From Chrysaora quinquecirrha (Eukaryota; Cnidaria; Scyphozoa; Semaeostomeae; Pelagiidae), in NCBI GenBank assembly GCA_014526335.1, contig JACTAT010000039.1:1074391-1138390 (forward strand): a stretch of 64,000 nt of DNA. The letters run 5' to 3'. The number at the start of each line of letters is the position of its first letter. Position 1 is the first letter of the stretch. This document shows positions 34,301 to 43,415 of the stretch, piece after piece. The position numbers were made by a program, and so were the translations under genes. The notes under the pieces are model-generated. The model made no database searches. It had not been told where the DNA came from and saw only the letters and a list, made by a program, of their open reading frames with translations.

Positions 34301-35757
34301 ACAACAGTCATACGGTTAGTTGTCAATGTACCAGTCTTGTCAGAGCAGATAGCCGTTGCGTTGCCCATGGTTTCACAAGCATCAAGATGGCGGACCAAAT
34401 TCTTGTCATCCAACATCCGCTTGACAGAGTAGGCCAATGCGATGGTAACAGCGAGAGGAAGACCTTCGGGGATGGCGACGACCATGATTGTTAGGCCAGT
34501 GATGAAAGCTTGAAGGAAGTCCAGCAGATGCTTGTTGCTCCATGATTTTTTCTGGATAGCATAGGCTGTGATGCAGAACCTGAGAATAAGAACGAATGTG
34601 GTGGCAGCTGCCGCACCAACACCAATCCAACCAATCGTAACAGCAAGTTTGGTGAGTTTGGCTTGAAGAACAGATTTCGAGTTGTCTTTTTTATCATCAG
34701 TTTCATCTTCATCTGGAGTTGATCTTCCAGCATCATTCAAATCAACTTCTTCCAGTTTGCTCTCTTCTCCATCAGCAGCAGTAGCAGCAGCTTCCTTGTC
34801 ATCACCATTCTTCTTCCCGTTACCTTTGTTATCATCCAGCAACAACTGGAATATGATACCTGCTTGGGAATTGACACCAACAGCAGTGACAATCATCTTG
34901 CAGCTACCTTCTGTGACATGGGTACCAGACAGCAGAGACAGGTCCTTCTTCTCCCCTTTCTTTACCATATCAGATTCCCCAGTCAGCGAGCTCTCATCCA
35001 CCTTTAGATCACTATTCTGCAGTATAATCCCATCAGCTGGTATCACATCCCCATACTTCAACTGGCACAGATCACCAACCACCAGACTATTGGTAACAAT
35101 CTCCTCAGGTTTTCCACTACGAATCACCGTTACTTTATGCTCGCTCTCAATCTTGCTCTGCAGATTCCGGAACTGTTGCTCTTTCTGGTAATCATTAACG
35201 GCAGTGACTAGTGAAACGATCATTACAGCAATAAGAATAGCGAATCCTTCAATCCAACCTGTCTTGACACCTTCGAATATCATCCCCAAGGCCAGTGATA
35301 ATATAGCAGCGACTATCAGAATACGCAGGATTGTATCTTCTAAAGATTCCCAGATCAACTGCAGGAATGTTTTTGGTGGCTTTGGGGGGATATAATTGAT
35401 ACCAAAAACCTTAACCCTGTGCTCTATATCATGAGGAAGGCCAAGAATGCCCTCAACTGATGAACTACGTAACGCTTTGACTAACCCACGAACACCACCG
35501 TACTTGTTGTCTAGAATTTTGATGGCTTCTTTTCCCCGTTCTTTCATTAGTTCTTTCAGCTCTTCAACGGTGACGCGGAATTCCGCACCGTCGACATCGC
35601 CACCGTCCGTGACATCGCGTGAGCTGCGGCGTGAGCTTCCTGACTCGGCGGTTTGTAAGTTGGTTAGCGATTCTCTCTCAGACATCTTGTCCGTTTTTGT
35701 TTATCCTTCTACGTCTATCTTCTACTGAATCGATTGATTGGCTGTATCATACCATGC
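22375..35757 (-). CDS. ATP2B: plasma membrane Ca2+-transporting P-type ATPase (PMCA)
   Basis: Exports cytosolic Ca2+ using ATP (P2B ATPase). Complete coding sequence of 1169 aa in nine exons: 35685-34177, 33311-32915, 32350-32262, 31882-31703, 28897-28703, 27810-27619, 25012-24587, 23842-23585 and 22638-22375 (TAG). All junctions keep frame with AG/GT borders; the first coding exon has a 5'UTR from an acceptor at 35757. Seen: TM1-2; an acidic linker rich in D/E/K (about residues 285-340); the TM4 motif [19 protein letters not shown] with phosphorylated Asp about 449; KGASEMV (nucleotide site); [10 protein letters not shown] near 770; [17 protein letters not shown] (TM6); and the calmodulin-binding start LRGLTRLQ at about 1073. 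Length matches animal PMCAs. The tail ends SCI, a possible class I PDZ ligand. Over half the protein's N-terminal core sits in one 1.5-kb exon. Introns hold MITEs, SINEs and tandem repeats. Confidence 0.97.
22699..23085. mobile_element. TA-flanked TIR element 1
   Basis: 387 bp with ends CACGCTTTTTTTTATAAGGA and, inverted, the same sequence at the right (TTCCTTATAAAAAAAAGCGTG), flanked by TA on both sides. Non-coding; resembles a non-autonomous Tc1/mariner-type element. In the last PMCA intron. Confidence 0.8.
23148..23490. mobile_element. TA-flanked TIR element 2
   Basis: 343 bp with ends CACGTATTTTTTTATAAGAA and inverted TTTCTTATAAAAAAATACGTG, flanked by TA. Only 62 bp from element 1 and with related termini (CACG, poly-T, ATAAG). 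In the last PMCA intron. Confidence 0.8.
24300..24420. repeat. fragment of the GGCGCTTATTTGAGG repeat class
   Basis: Contains AGGAGCTTGCACATACACTT and GGGCGCTTATTTGAGGGAAT. It matches in reverse the TIR element at 61467-61725 (AAATAAGTGCCCC, TATGTGCAAGCTC). No second TIR is evident, so it is a truncated copy. Confidence 0.5.
25393..25600. mobile_element. single-unit relative of the 17-21 kb satellite element
   Basis: Begins TTAGGCCCTCGCTAAACAAT and contains CACACAAAACGTCCCACCGT then GAAACATTGCTCGCTAAACA. This is one unit of the satellite core in a MITE frame. The right end is not sharply defined. PMCA intron. Confidence 0.6.
26925..27060 (-). mobile_element. GTCAGACGAAAA-family element, minus orientation
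   Basis: Contains AAATTTCAAAATTGCGATAC, GCATACTTAAAAGCTTCTTT, CGTCTGACACTCTGAGTATA and ACGTCAGAGACAGACCGAAA, matching the family in reverse. PMCA intron, next to a SINE at 27119. Confidence 0.65.
27119..27395 (+). mobile_element. tRNA-derived SINE, family S2
   Basis: Starts CTCTGTGGCGCAGTGGTTAG (A box) and has GTGGGTTCGAGCCACG (B box) about 50 bp later, spaced as in a tRNA. An unrelated body follows (GTATAAATGGGTACCTGGTC, GACTGAGTAGCCCTAGGC). Lies in the PMCA intron between exons 28703 and 27810. Confidence 0.75.
27957..28232. repeat. (ATTG)n microsatellite
   Basis: Degenerate ATTG/ACTG array, the complement-strand equivalent of the CAAT arrays at 8.1-9.6 kb. The 128-codon minus-strand open frame through it (SINQSINQS) is repeat text, not a gene. 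Lies in a PMCA intron. Confidence 0.95.
28985..29095. repeat. ATTCCAG-rich cluster
   Basis: Short irregular repeats of ATTCCAGT/GGAATG (CATTCCAGTGCTTTCACTGG, TATTCCAGTATTCCC) with local dyads, in the PMCA intron upstream of exon 28897-28703. Nothing else recognisable. Confidence 0.6.
29265..29400. mobile_element. palindromic MITE, GAGTGAAATGTCCCTCG family
   Basis: Left end CGAGGGACTCAATTCACTC, right end GGAGTGAAATGTCCCTCG. Inside are GGAATCTCGTACACCCTTT and inverted GGAAATCTCATACGCTTTTT. The best full copy of the family in the window; hairpin length about 135 bp. The remaining sequence to 31230 shows no gene. Confidence 0.7.
30703..30830. mobile_element. short TIR MITE, prototype of the satellite-bearing element
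   Basis: 128 bp. The left end contains GGTCTTGGCCGAGCAGTCAA then ACATTGTTTGCC. The right end, inverted, reads CAGACCCTGGCCAAACGATC then ACATTGTTTGCC. TIRs are about 37 bp, with ACCATTGCTTGATGAGC at the centre. Same terminal motif as 17124-20851. PMCA intron. Confidence 0.8.
31231..31642. mobile_element. inverted-repeat-bounded element
   Basis: CTGATCTCTAAAAAGACTG near the left is inverted near the right (CAGTCTTTTTAGAGATCAG), both next to GACAAGAC text. The interior is GC-richer than the flanks (GGCCTCC, CTGCGCAAAGAGGATGCG) without a recognisable product. PMCA intron upstream of exon 31882-31703. Confidence 0.6.
32040..32155. repeat. short tandem repeat, GGGGCTAATTCGATGGGGG units
   Basis: About three units of 34-35 bp (GGGGCTAATTCGATGGGGG then ATAATTTTGATG). 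PMCA intron between exons 32262 and 31882. Confidence 0.8.
32570..32905. repeat. ~125-bp tandem repeat, about three diverged units
   Basis: Each unit has CTCCTGAAAAGACATAAATT, a TTCATATTC(A/G)CTAT(T/C)AATG segment and GATAAGGATCAG-like text. Fills the PMCA intron between exons 33311-32915 and 32350-32262. Confidence 0.7.
33370..33475 (-). mobile_element. tRNA-derived SINE, family S3
   Basis: On the minus strand: GAGCTCTATAGCTCAGTGGA (A box), TGTGTTCAAATTCC (B box), then GTATGCCACTTGTGGAAAAA. The same 3' piece with GGTTCGAGTCCCAC recurs at 42466-42525 on the plus strand. A fragment (GGATAGATTTCTCCACAAGT) is at 33602-33621. Confidence 0.65.
33840..34070 (-). mobile_element. GTCAGACGAAAA-family element, degraded
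   Basis: Contains AATTTCAAAATTGCGAGAAA, AGCGGAAACATCTC, CCTCAGAGTATAAACATCAG and GCAGATCGAAATGCACCAAT, matching the long form of the family in reverse. First PMCA intron. Confidence 0.6.
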
Positions 35758-36023
35758 CTGCAAGAGAGAAATATATTTCAATTTCAAAATAATATCAATT
35801 TTAAAAAAGTAAAACATACATAACTTTATGCTTTCCACTGAATAAATTCAAAGCAGTGATAACTCTATTTCGTCTTCCGCAGATAAAGTCAGTCCCGAAC
35901 GTCATATTCGCAATATGAAGAATGTCGTGGACGAATAGAGTGTGTTATCTGTATGTACGAACTGTACCTAGAAAGTCCTTTGTTTGATAAGAGACTTATT
36001 GCCTTACTCCAAGTATGAGTGTA

Positions 36024-36273
36024 GAGTGAGTTTCCAAGCTTCTCAGTCAGTTCTCGTTAGACAGCTGAAGTTTAGCTTGGTCGTGTGAGGTCAGCATCAG
36101 GATGGGTGTCTTTCCAGATGGATGACTAAACAACTCACTCTCCCTTCCTTCGGAAGGGATGTTAAGCCAGGGTTCCCATGCCTGGATGCGGCATGCATAC
36201 TAGGCCTAAATTAGCTGATAAAGCTAGAAATAACAACCTACTTAAAATAAAGTAACAACAACAACAACAACGG
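36024..36273 (+). mobile_element. 5S rRNA-derived SINE (SINE3-like), copy 2
   Basis: Collinear with 5017-5266: GAGTGAGTTTCCAAGCTTCT, CAGTTCTCGTTAGACAGCTG, GGATGGGTGTCTTTCC, CCTTCGGAAGGGATGTTAAG, CCATGCCTGGATGCGGCATG, and a tail of six AAC units. Located upstream (5') of the PMCA gene. Confidence 0.8.
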
Positions 36274-37931
36274 TGTTGAAGCACTGTCTGGGCCAGCGCA
36301 CTTAGAAGGAACATCCCTTCTCAAAAAATTCAACCCAAAAAGCAATAATTGTTTTGTGGCCATTTCTCCAGTCACCCAGGGTACCAAACAGTAAGATCTA
36401 TCAATTTTTACAGGAAGGATGGTCTAAGAATGATATTGTATCCGGGAAAACTGCATCAAAGGGAAATATTTTACACTTTCAGCGAGTGGTGATTAGGTGA
36501 AACCAGCTGCGTTCTCGCTCCTATCACTGAGCCGCGGTGGCATGTGCTGTAGCCACTGCGAAGGAGCAATATTTGTTGTGAATAACTTTGAGCAGGTTTT
36601 CGATTGAAATAAAAACAACAGATGATAAATAATTGATAAAAAAAGAAAGATCTTTTGGGTCATGCTAAGATAATTTAATAATTAAAGTAATGATAATGCC
36701 ATAGAAGATTACATGACCATATGTCTTGCTTTGGGATTTCGAATGACTCCTTTTCATATGATATTCATTTTTTCCCATACTTTGTCATGCTTATTGCAAA
36801 GTGAGATTGAATTATCGGGAACTCGGGCGCCACACACACAATTCGGAAGGGAACGCTTGAGAAATGGAAGTTTCTTGAGTAAGCGAGACCTCGGGTTTTT
36901 GAGCGAGCTTTTGACAGCTGTCTGGTTAAATTAGAAATTCGATGTTTCGAGCAAACAACCCGCAATCACTGTCGAAAATAGAAAGGCTTTCAATTTCGAG
37001 TTTTCGAAAGAATTCGAGTTTTCGAGCAAATAATCCGCGAATACTGTCGAAATCCACGATCTTTCCAAGAATCGAATCCACGATTTTTGGCTTGCTTTCA
37101 AAAAAAAACAGTTTGAAGCCAATCTTGTGAAAGTGGATGACAGTTGGTACAGTTTTATCGGAGAATCTTATACACGAGTGAGCATTACGATACATCTTTT
37201 CACAACATCATATTTCTCGTGGTTACGAGCTTGGGAAGCAGTGTTCATCATGTTTCTGCTTGCCCCAACTTGTAAATATTTTCGGTTTCAAATTAACAGA
37301 CATCTGCTAATTTCAGGGGCTTAGATTGCATCATTTAATAAATCAAACTCATTACAAAAGAGGGTGTTTTCTCTGAAACGTTGGTCTCCGAAATTGAAAA
37401 TAAAAAATGATACAACAGTGTTCTTTCTAGGTTAATGTCAAGGTGAAATGCTGTTTTAGTGCCAGTTGCTAGAATCTCAGTAAGTAGATGAATTAAGGAA
37501 CAAGATCTCGACCCTGGCATTGCGCAATGAGCTAGCTAAATTGGGATTATCTATCTTAAATCAGGATGCCAGAGTGCCTTCAAAATCTTTTTAAAAAATC
37601 TAGAAGTGTTTAGGAAAGTTCTCGACAAATAATGTTTTCAGTTGCATTCCAACCCATTTGAAGAGACTTTACTTCAAAAACTGTTCTTCACACACAGAGT
37701 CTTTTTACCATTTTCACTCCAAACCATTTTCAATCGGTCTTGCCTCTAATTTTTCTAGTATATAACTTCTTGTCTAAGGAAGATGCTAATTTGAGGGTTG
37801 CTGATCACTTGAGGCAATGCTTTATTCCTTCTAAAAGCCAAAATATGTGGACTTGGCAAAATTGGGAGCACAGTCCCCCCTCAATCTTTGAAAATTCCTA
37901 AATTCTCCTTGGAAATGATTACCAATAAATG

Positions 37932-38059
37932 GTCACTTTAATAATGAAATTTGATAAGGAATTGACCGTTATATATAAAATTTCTCTAGTGTAACAAAGA
38001 ACTTATTAATTTACGTGTTAGGGCAGCAAAATCAACCACATAGCTTAGAATTTAGAAAC
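37932..38059. repeat. 128-bp direct repeat, copy 1
   Basis: Runs from GTCACTTTAAT through TTGATAAGGAATTGACCGTT, TATATAAAATTTCTCTAGTG to GAATTTAGAAAC. Repeated with few differences at 38515-38642, equal length, 583 bp apart, same orientation. Confidence 0.85.
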
Positions 38060-38514
38060 ATCACCGACTGAAGACTTGATAAAAGATATCCATTAAATTT
38101 GATATCCAGTTTTTTTGTTGTTATCAATGTTCCAGTGAATGCAAGTAAACTAAGTCATGAAATAACTCCGTCATGTAAAATATCATGTTTAATTTTCTAA
38201 ACTCATTACCATCAGACTCCAAATTAATGCTTGCAGGTAATCATTTTTTTAGTTAAGCTATTTTTAATCAAGTCTAGTATTTTATTTTTCTCGTCATAAA
38301 GGGTGTTTAAATATGGATAAGAATTTCACTGCAGTTTTTACAACCGAATACCCAAAGCTGGAAGCATAATCTTTCCAGTTTGAATACCCTGTCATTATCA
38401 TAACAGTCTCAATCATAATTGTAATCTTGAATATTTTACATAATCCTCATACTCATCATCATCATTGTCATCATCATTATCATCATCATTTCCATCATCA
38501 TCATCATCATGATC

Positions 38515-38642
38515 GTCACTTTAATCAGGAAATTTGATAAGGAATTGACTTTTATATATAAAATTTCTCTATTGTAGCAAAGAACTTATGGATTTATGTG
38601 TTACGGCAGCTAAATAAACCACATGGCTGAGAATTTAGAAAC
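38515..38642. repeat. 128-bp direct repeat, copy 2
   Basis: Second copy of 37932-38059, immediately following a CAT trinucleotide tract. No coding content. Confidence 0.85.
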
Positions 38643-39554
38643 TAATGAACAAGATCATGGCTGAGAATCATAATCATCATCATCATCATCACCATCAATT
38701 TTTAGCATCAACGGAACAATAATCATTAAACATATAGGACCATAAAGGATAGCATCATGAACAGTAGTTGCTTTTCCATTAATTTCATCCTAAAGAAGGC
38801 AATTTACCTTCTTATCAAGGAGGGCTCAGCTTGGGTAGTAACTAACTGAAAAAGTCTGCAGTCGGTTGAGTGAGGCATTTGCTCTAACTAAGAGATGTCT
38901 GAGCAAAAATGGAATGAACATACACTTTATCTTTCACCAAAACGAATTAAAAAGACCTCATTGACTTTTAAAGTGAAATATGATCAACACAGATAAACTA
39001 CTCCCCTAGTTCCACTTGTTTGAGTTAAACAGAAGAAGAACAATACATATCTGCAGAAATCTCAAATTTCAATTTTTGTCAAGAAGTCAACTCAGATTGC
39101 CACAGAAGAGTGTCCCAACAATGCTAAAGAAAATTTAAAATATTCTAAATAATATTTTGAATTTATGATAATAATATTATTATTTTAATTTTATTTCAGG
39201 GACTATCTATACTATTTATGGTTTTAGGCAGGAGATAAAGTTTAAAAAGGAAAGCCTTATTTTATCCATAAATTTTTCATATTATGGTTTATCTTTCAAC
39301 AAAATAGATAAATATTGCACCTTTTTTGGACCATGTTCAAATTATTGACAGAGTAGGCAATAACGGGGGAGATTAGAAAATGCCGCCATTTGGGACCAAG
39401 TTTCAGCTGTGCTAAGATCCTACGTACATTATCTGTGTATCAGTTTAACTACATTGAAATTCAAAGGTTTACATATCCCCTCTAATCCTCTGTACCCCTA
39501 AATTGAAAAGGTTTCTGAAATATCTTGGTATGTGTGCAAGTGACTTGCTATCAA

Positions 39555-39700
39555 TATGGGGAGCCAGGAATGGGGAAATTTCATTCTCCAAAAAGGGTAC
39601 AAGATTCCTGTTGAAGCAAAAGGATTCCCAAGGGATTTCTGTGAAATTCCAAAGGGTGCACAAGATTCAAAAGGAGATAATTGCCCTTCTGCTAGGGGTG
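39555..39700. mobile_element. hairpin MITE of the GTACGAGATTC family
   Basis: Contains GGGTACAAGATTCCTGTTGA, AGCAAAAGGATTCCCAAGGG and GGTGCACAAGATTCAAAAGG. Related inverted text is at 40010-40135 (GAAATCCTTAAAAATCC, TACACCCTTTGG). Confidence 0.55.
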
Positions 39701-41569
39701 TTATGAGTTCAGATCTATGGGCAAAAAGAATTTGTTGCCTGTCTTCGAATTATCATCACCTTTCAACCAAACTTTGTGGAAAGGGGCCAAAGTTTGTGGC
39801 TTTCTTTGAATGAAATTACAATGGTTTACCAAAGAATTTCCATGGGTCTTGTCATGTCATCATGGCCTCGTTTTAGAGTATGGGCTACTTAGCACCTGGT
39901 AGGTATTAGGCTTTACGGGCCTGGATACCAATATGGCAACACCCCAAAACATCTATATTGTCATCTATATTGAATACTATCTATATCAATTTCTATATGT
40001 TGGGAGCAGATCACTCTTTAGAAATCTCACATGCCTTTGCTAGAGATCCTATTGTTTTACCAGAAATCCTTAAAAATCCTATAGTTTTTCGAAAATCTCC
40101 TATACACCCTTTGGAGCTCTGACTGCCCTCTTAATTGTATGCATCATTCATATATTACTTATGCTAATGCTCATAGAGATAGCTATTGCTTTGCAATGAT
40201 GGTATAAAGGAAAAATTTTTAGAAGTACACAGATGCCTTTGAGACTTAGATTTAATGAACTGCATGAACTGAAGACAGCAGGATTATTTCATTATTTTTA
40301 TTGTCAGAAACAAAAAACTTAGAATTCAAGCTTGTAGCTTCATGAATAAGATAAAACAATACATAAAGAAGATTTAGTAAGGTTACCCTTGAGTTAACAA
40401 GAATCTCTGACTTTTTAAAGTAGTTTAAATAACTTTTGTTGCTTTGTTTGTATTGCAAAACTAAGAACTTCAATTTTATAAAGATAATTTTAAAGATTAA
40501 AACAACTAATAGTTTTAAAACATTGTTATTTGAAGGAACAACGCCGCTTCCTATAACTTCAAAGGGACTGTGGCAAAAATATACAAAGTTAAACTTATTA
40601 TTTTAGAAAAGTTTAATCACCCGGACAAACTTTCACGTTATAAATCCACGAGCAAACAGTTACGAACATAAAATTAAATAATTAATTATGTAAAGGAAGA
40701 AAATAAACTTGTAGAAGTTTGTAGAAAAATCTCGTACTCATATTTCCGTTTGAAAAGAAAGTTGAAGTCATATGACAGATAGATGAAGCAAGAAAGCAAA
40801 ACCATTCCAAATAACTTATTAAGTGTGTCAAATTTTTAATTCTCAGTAGTAGAAGTGAATAAAGGAGGTAGAGAGCTAGGTTATGCCACATGCAAAGCAA
40901 TGAAAAGCTTGCTCTGCCGAGCGACCATCATGAACCCATCTGTGGATACAACACGCCAAAGAACTGACCTTTTGAAACTTTAAGAAGGACAGATAGATAG
41001 AGCTTTAAAAGCCAAATGACTCAATATAATTTACTTTAGACTTTAGTTGCCTTATTAGTTAACAAGGTTGAGACATGTTTGATGTTACAACGCAAATCTG
41101 GTCGATCAAATGTTTACGCATGATGAACAGCAAAGTAGGCCCATTTTGACAGAAAGCCGCCCTCTTTCTAGCTGAGCTCCCGTTGTCATGAAAATGGATC
41201 ATGGCAGTTATTTTGACAGCGTTTAATTTCTGGCAATGAAAGAAAATTAATACTTACCAAACAAGCCAAAAAAGACTAGAATTTATCCGTGATAAACTGC
41301 ATAAACTGCAAGAAGACCTCACCCACAAATCCCACTTTGAAAGCTTCACAAAAGAGTTTATTTGAGAAGACAATTTGGGCGCAGTTGCCGAACAACTTTT
41401 CGTTGATTGATTCTGATTGGTTAACAAAGTCGGTGATTGTTTTCAAAATGGTGTGCGCAGGAACAACAACAACAACATAAAGAAGACGTCAATCAAGTCA
41501 CATGTCATGCCATGTGATACAGTAATCATCATAAACATTACATTATTTATTAGTAAACATTATTCTTTA

Positions 41570-41606
41570 TCATAATAATAATAATAACAATAACAATAAT
41601 AATAAC

Positions 41607-41643
<37 letters not shown>

Positions 41644-41720
41644 GTCATCATTATCATCATCATCATCATCACCATCATAATCATAATCATCTTTATGCCC
41701 GTCATCGTCCATTATCATAA
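41570..41720. repeat. ATA/ACA/ATC trinucleotide array
   Basis: AAT/AAC triplets pass into a long CAT run. The acidic minus-strand frame (DDDDDNDDDD) is a translation of this repeat. Confidence 0.95.
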
Positions 41721-42852
41721 ATTTTTGACATAAATTTGTTGAATTGTAAAGTAGATTAAGGGCCATTTCGGCCTATGCATCTGAATTATTAAAAAATAAA
41801 AAATAAAATAATCATCAAAATCATAAGCATCATTATCATTGTCCATCATCATCATTATATACTTAGCCATCAAATAGTATCATCATTATCAATCATCATT
41901 ATTATCTTCATTCAATCATCATTATTATCTTCATGATTATCAAATAATGATGAAGATGGATAATCAAAACTTCATTTCTCGTTATCGTTGTCATTTGCCA
42001 TCATTTGTCCCAATAGTATTGCCATTATCTGCATTACATTAAGTACCCTCTTGGCCCCTGTTGTCAAGTTACCTTTGATGAGGGGCAGAGAAATTAAATT
42101 AAAACCCCAAGGTAAGCAGCAACTGGATGCATAAAAGCATTTTCAGAAACCAAAATGCGGTTTTTCTTCCAGTATTTATAATTTTGCGTGATGTGAAAGG
42201 ATTTCGTAGTTGAAAAGATTTATGTAAGCTCTGTGGTTCACTAATACCAACTTTCCCTAAATCTCCCAAACATCTGTTATGGTCTAACGTGTTTGTGGGC
42301 AGGGTTTTTCATTTTTAGCAAGTGCATATTGCAACTTTTAATCCATTAGTCTTTCTTTATCCAAATTATCAGAAAATCAGGTCTTTTAAAGGAAAATAAT
42401 TTTATTGATTGGAAAAACAGCTTTTGTTAGAGGATTATGGAAAGCGGAGAAAGATGGATAAATGTATATAGGTTCGAGTCCCACTTATTGTGGCATGCCA
42501 CTTGTGGAAAAATCTATCCTTGAATATGTTCAATTGTACTATTTTTTGACATTTTAAGAAACTTCTTAATAATATAAGAAACTCATTATACTAGGGCTGC
42601 CAAGTTATTTAAATTTTAGCAAACTTTTCAGGTTATTTAAGCATGTAGAAATTGTGTGTGCATACCAAAGGATTTTAGCATCAAAACATAGAAAAATTGT
42701 TTTTAAGTAGAAGAAAAGCTTGAAAATATAAACGTTGTTTAATCCTAGACACTTGAGCATGGAAAAAGTAAAGAATTAAACAAACCCTGTAAAAAAAATA
42801 TCGAGGTGGTCCTGGGCAGATCCATACCACGATTCCTAAGCCCTCTATCGAC

Positions 42853-42925
42853 GGGGAATTAGCTCAAATGGTAGAGCGCTCGCTTAGCATGCGAGAGGTA
42901 CCGGGATCGATACCCGGATTCTCCA
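42853..42925 (+). tRNA. tRNA-Ala: tRNA-Ala (AGC)
   Basis: 73 nt fold as a complete cloverleaf: acceptor GGGGAAT with ATTCTCC, D-arm GCTC...GAGC, anticodon stem CTCGC/GCGAG with loop TTAGCAT (anticodon AGC), T-arm CCGGG/CCCGG with loop ATCGATA, discriminator A. The A-box TAGCTCAAATGG and B-box GGATCGATACC form are those of animal tRNA-Ala genes, including the unusual A at T-loop position 54. A TTTT run lies about 15 nt downstream (Pol III terminator). Intact pairing argues for a functional gene rather than a SINE head. Confidence 0.93.
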
Positions 42926-43415
42926 CTTAAGATTATTTTAAAAATTTATACCGAAAATTTCTAAATTGTTAATTGATAACTTGTATATTTTCTAATTAAT
43001 TTTTTCTTGACATTTAATAGCGTTAGCAAAATAAAGCAACGTTTTGAAAGATAGAAAAGGACACGATGAAAAGATTACAACTTCCACTAATTTTCTTTCA
43101 ATTTTCACACCTTAATAAAATTAAATAAACTTAAAAAATGTAATTGTTATAGGCTGTAATTAATAATAGACGAAAATGCACAATAATTAAATTAATAAAC
43201 ATGCGAATTTTTTTGACTTTTGTAAATAATTTCTTATGTGAAAGAAAAGTAAAAGAAAGTAATAAACCAGCTCTGACAAGTGTACGTACCGTATTTTAGT
43301 TTTTGTCTTAAGTTAAAAATTATTTAAAATTCATACAGAAATCTAAATTTAAATAAAAATCCCTTATTAACAGTCAAACTGGCATTGTGATTAACAATAA
43401 TGTGTATAAATGTGG

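Larger units (their letters stand above)
36280..42852. other. gene-poor intergenic region
   Basis: No exon recognised on either strand. Contents: a local duplication with TTCGAGTTTTCGA motifs (36940-37080), a SINE S1 fragment (37437-37600), a 128-bp direct repeat pair (37932 and 38515), CAT/ATC trinucleotide tracts (38447-38515, 38665-38700, 41570-41720), hairpin repeats at 39555-39700 and 40010-40135, and a SINE S3 fragment (42466-42525). Codon-like open frames here are short and low complexity. Confidence 0.6.

Noticed and set aside
34682..35191. 169-codon plus-strand ORF
   Set aside because: Antisense shadow of PMCA exon 1.
41560..41766. Acidic poly-Asp ORF on the minus strand
   Set aside because: Translation of a CAT trinucleotide run.
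42853..42925. tRNA-Ala as merely a SINE head
   Set aside because: All stems pair, both ends are complete, and no SINE body or tail follows.
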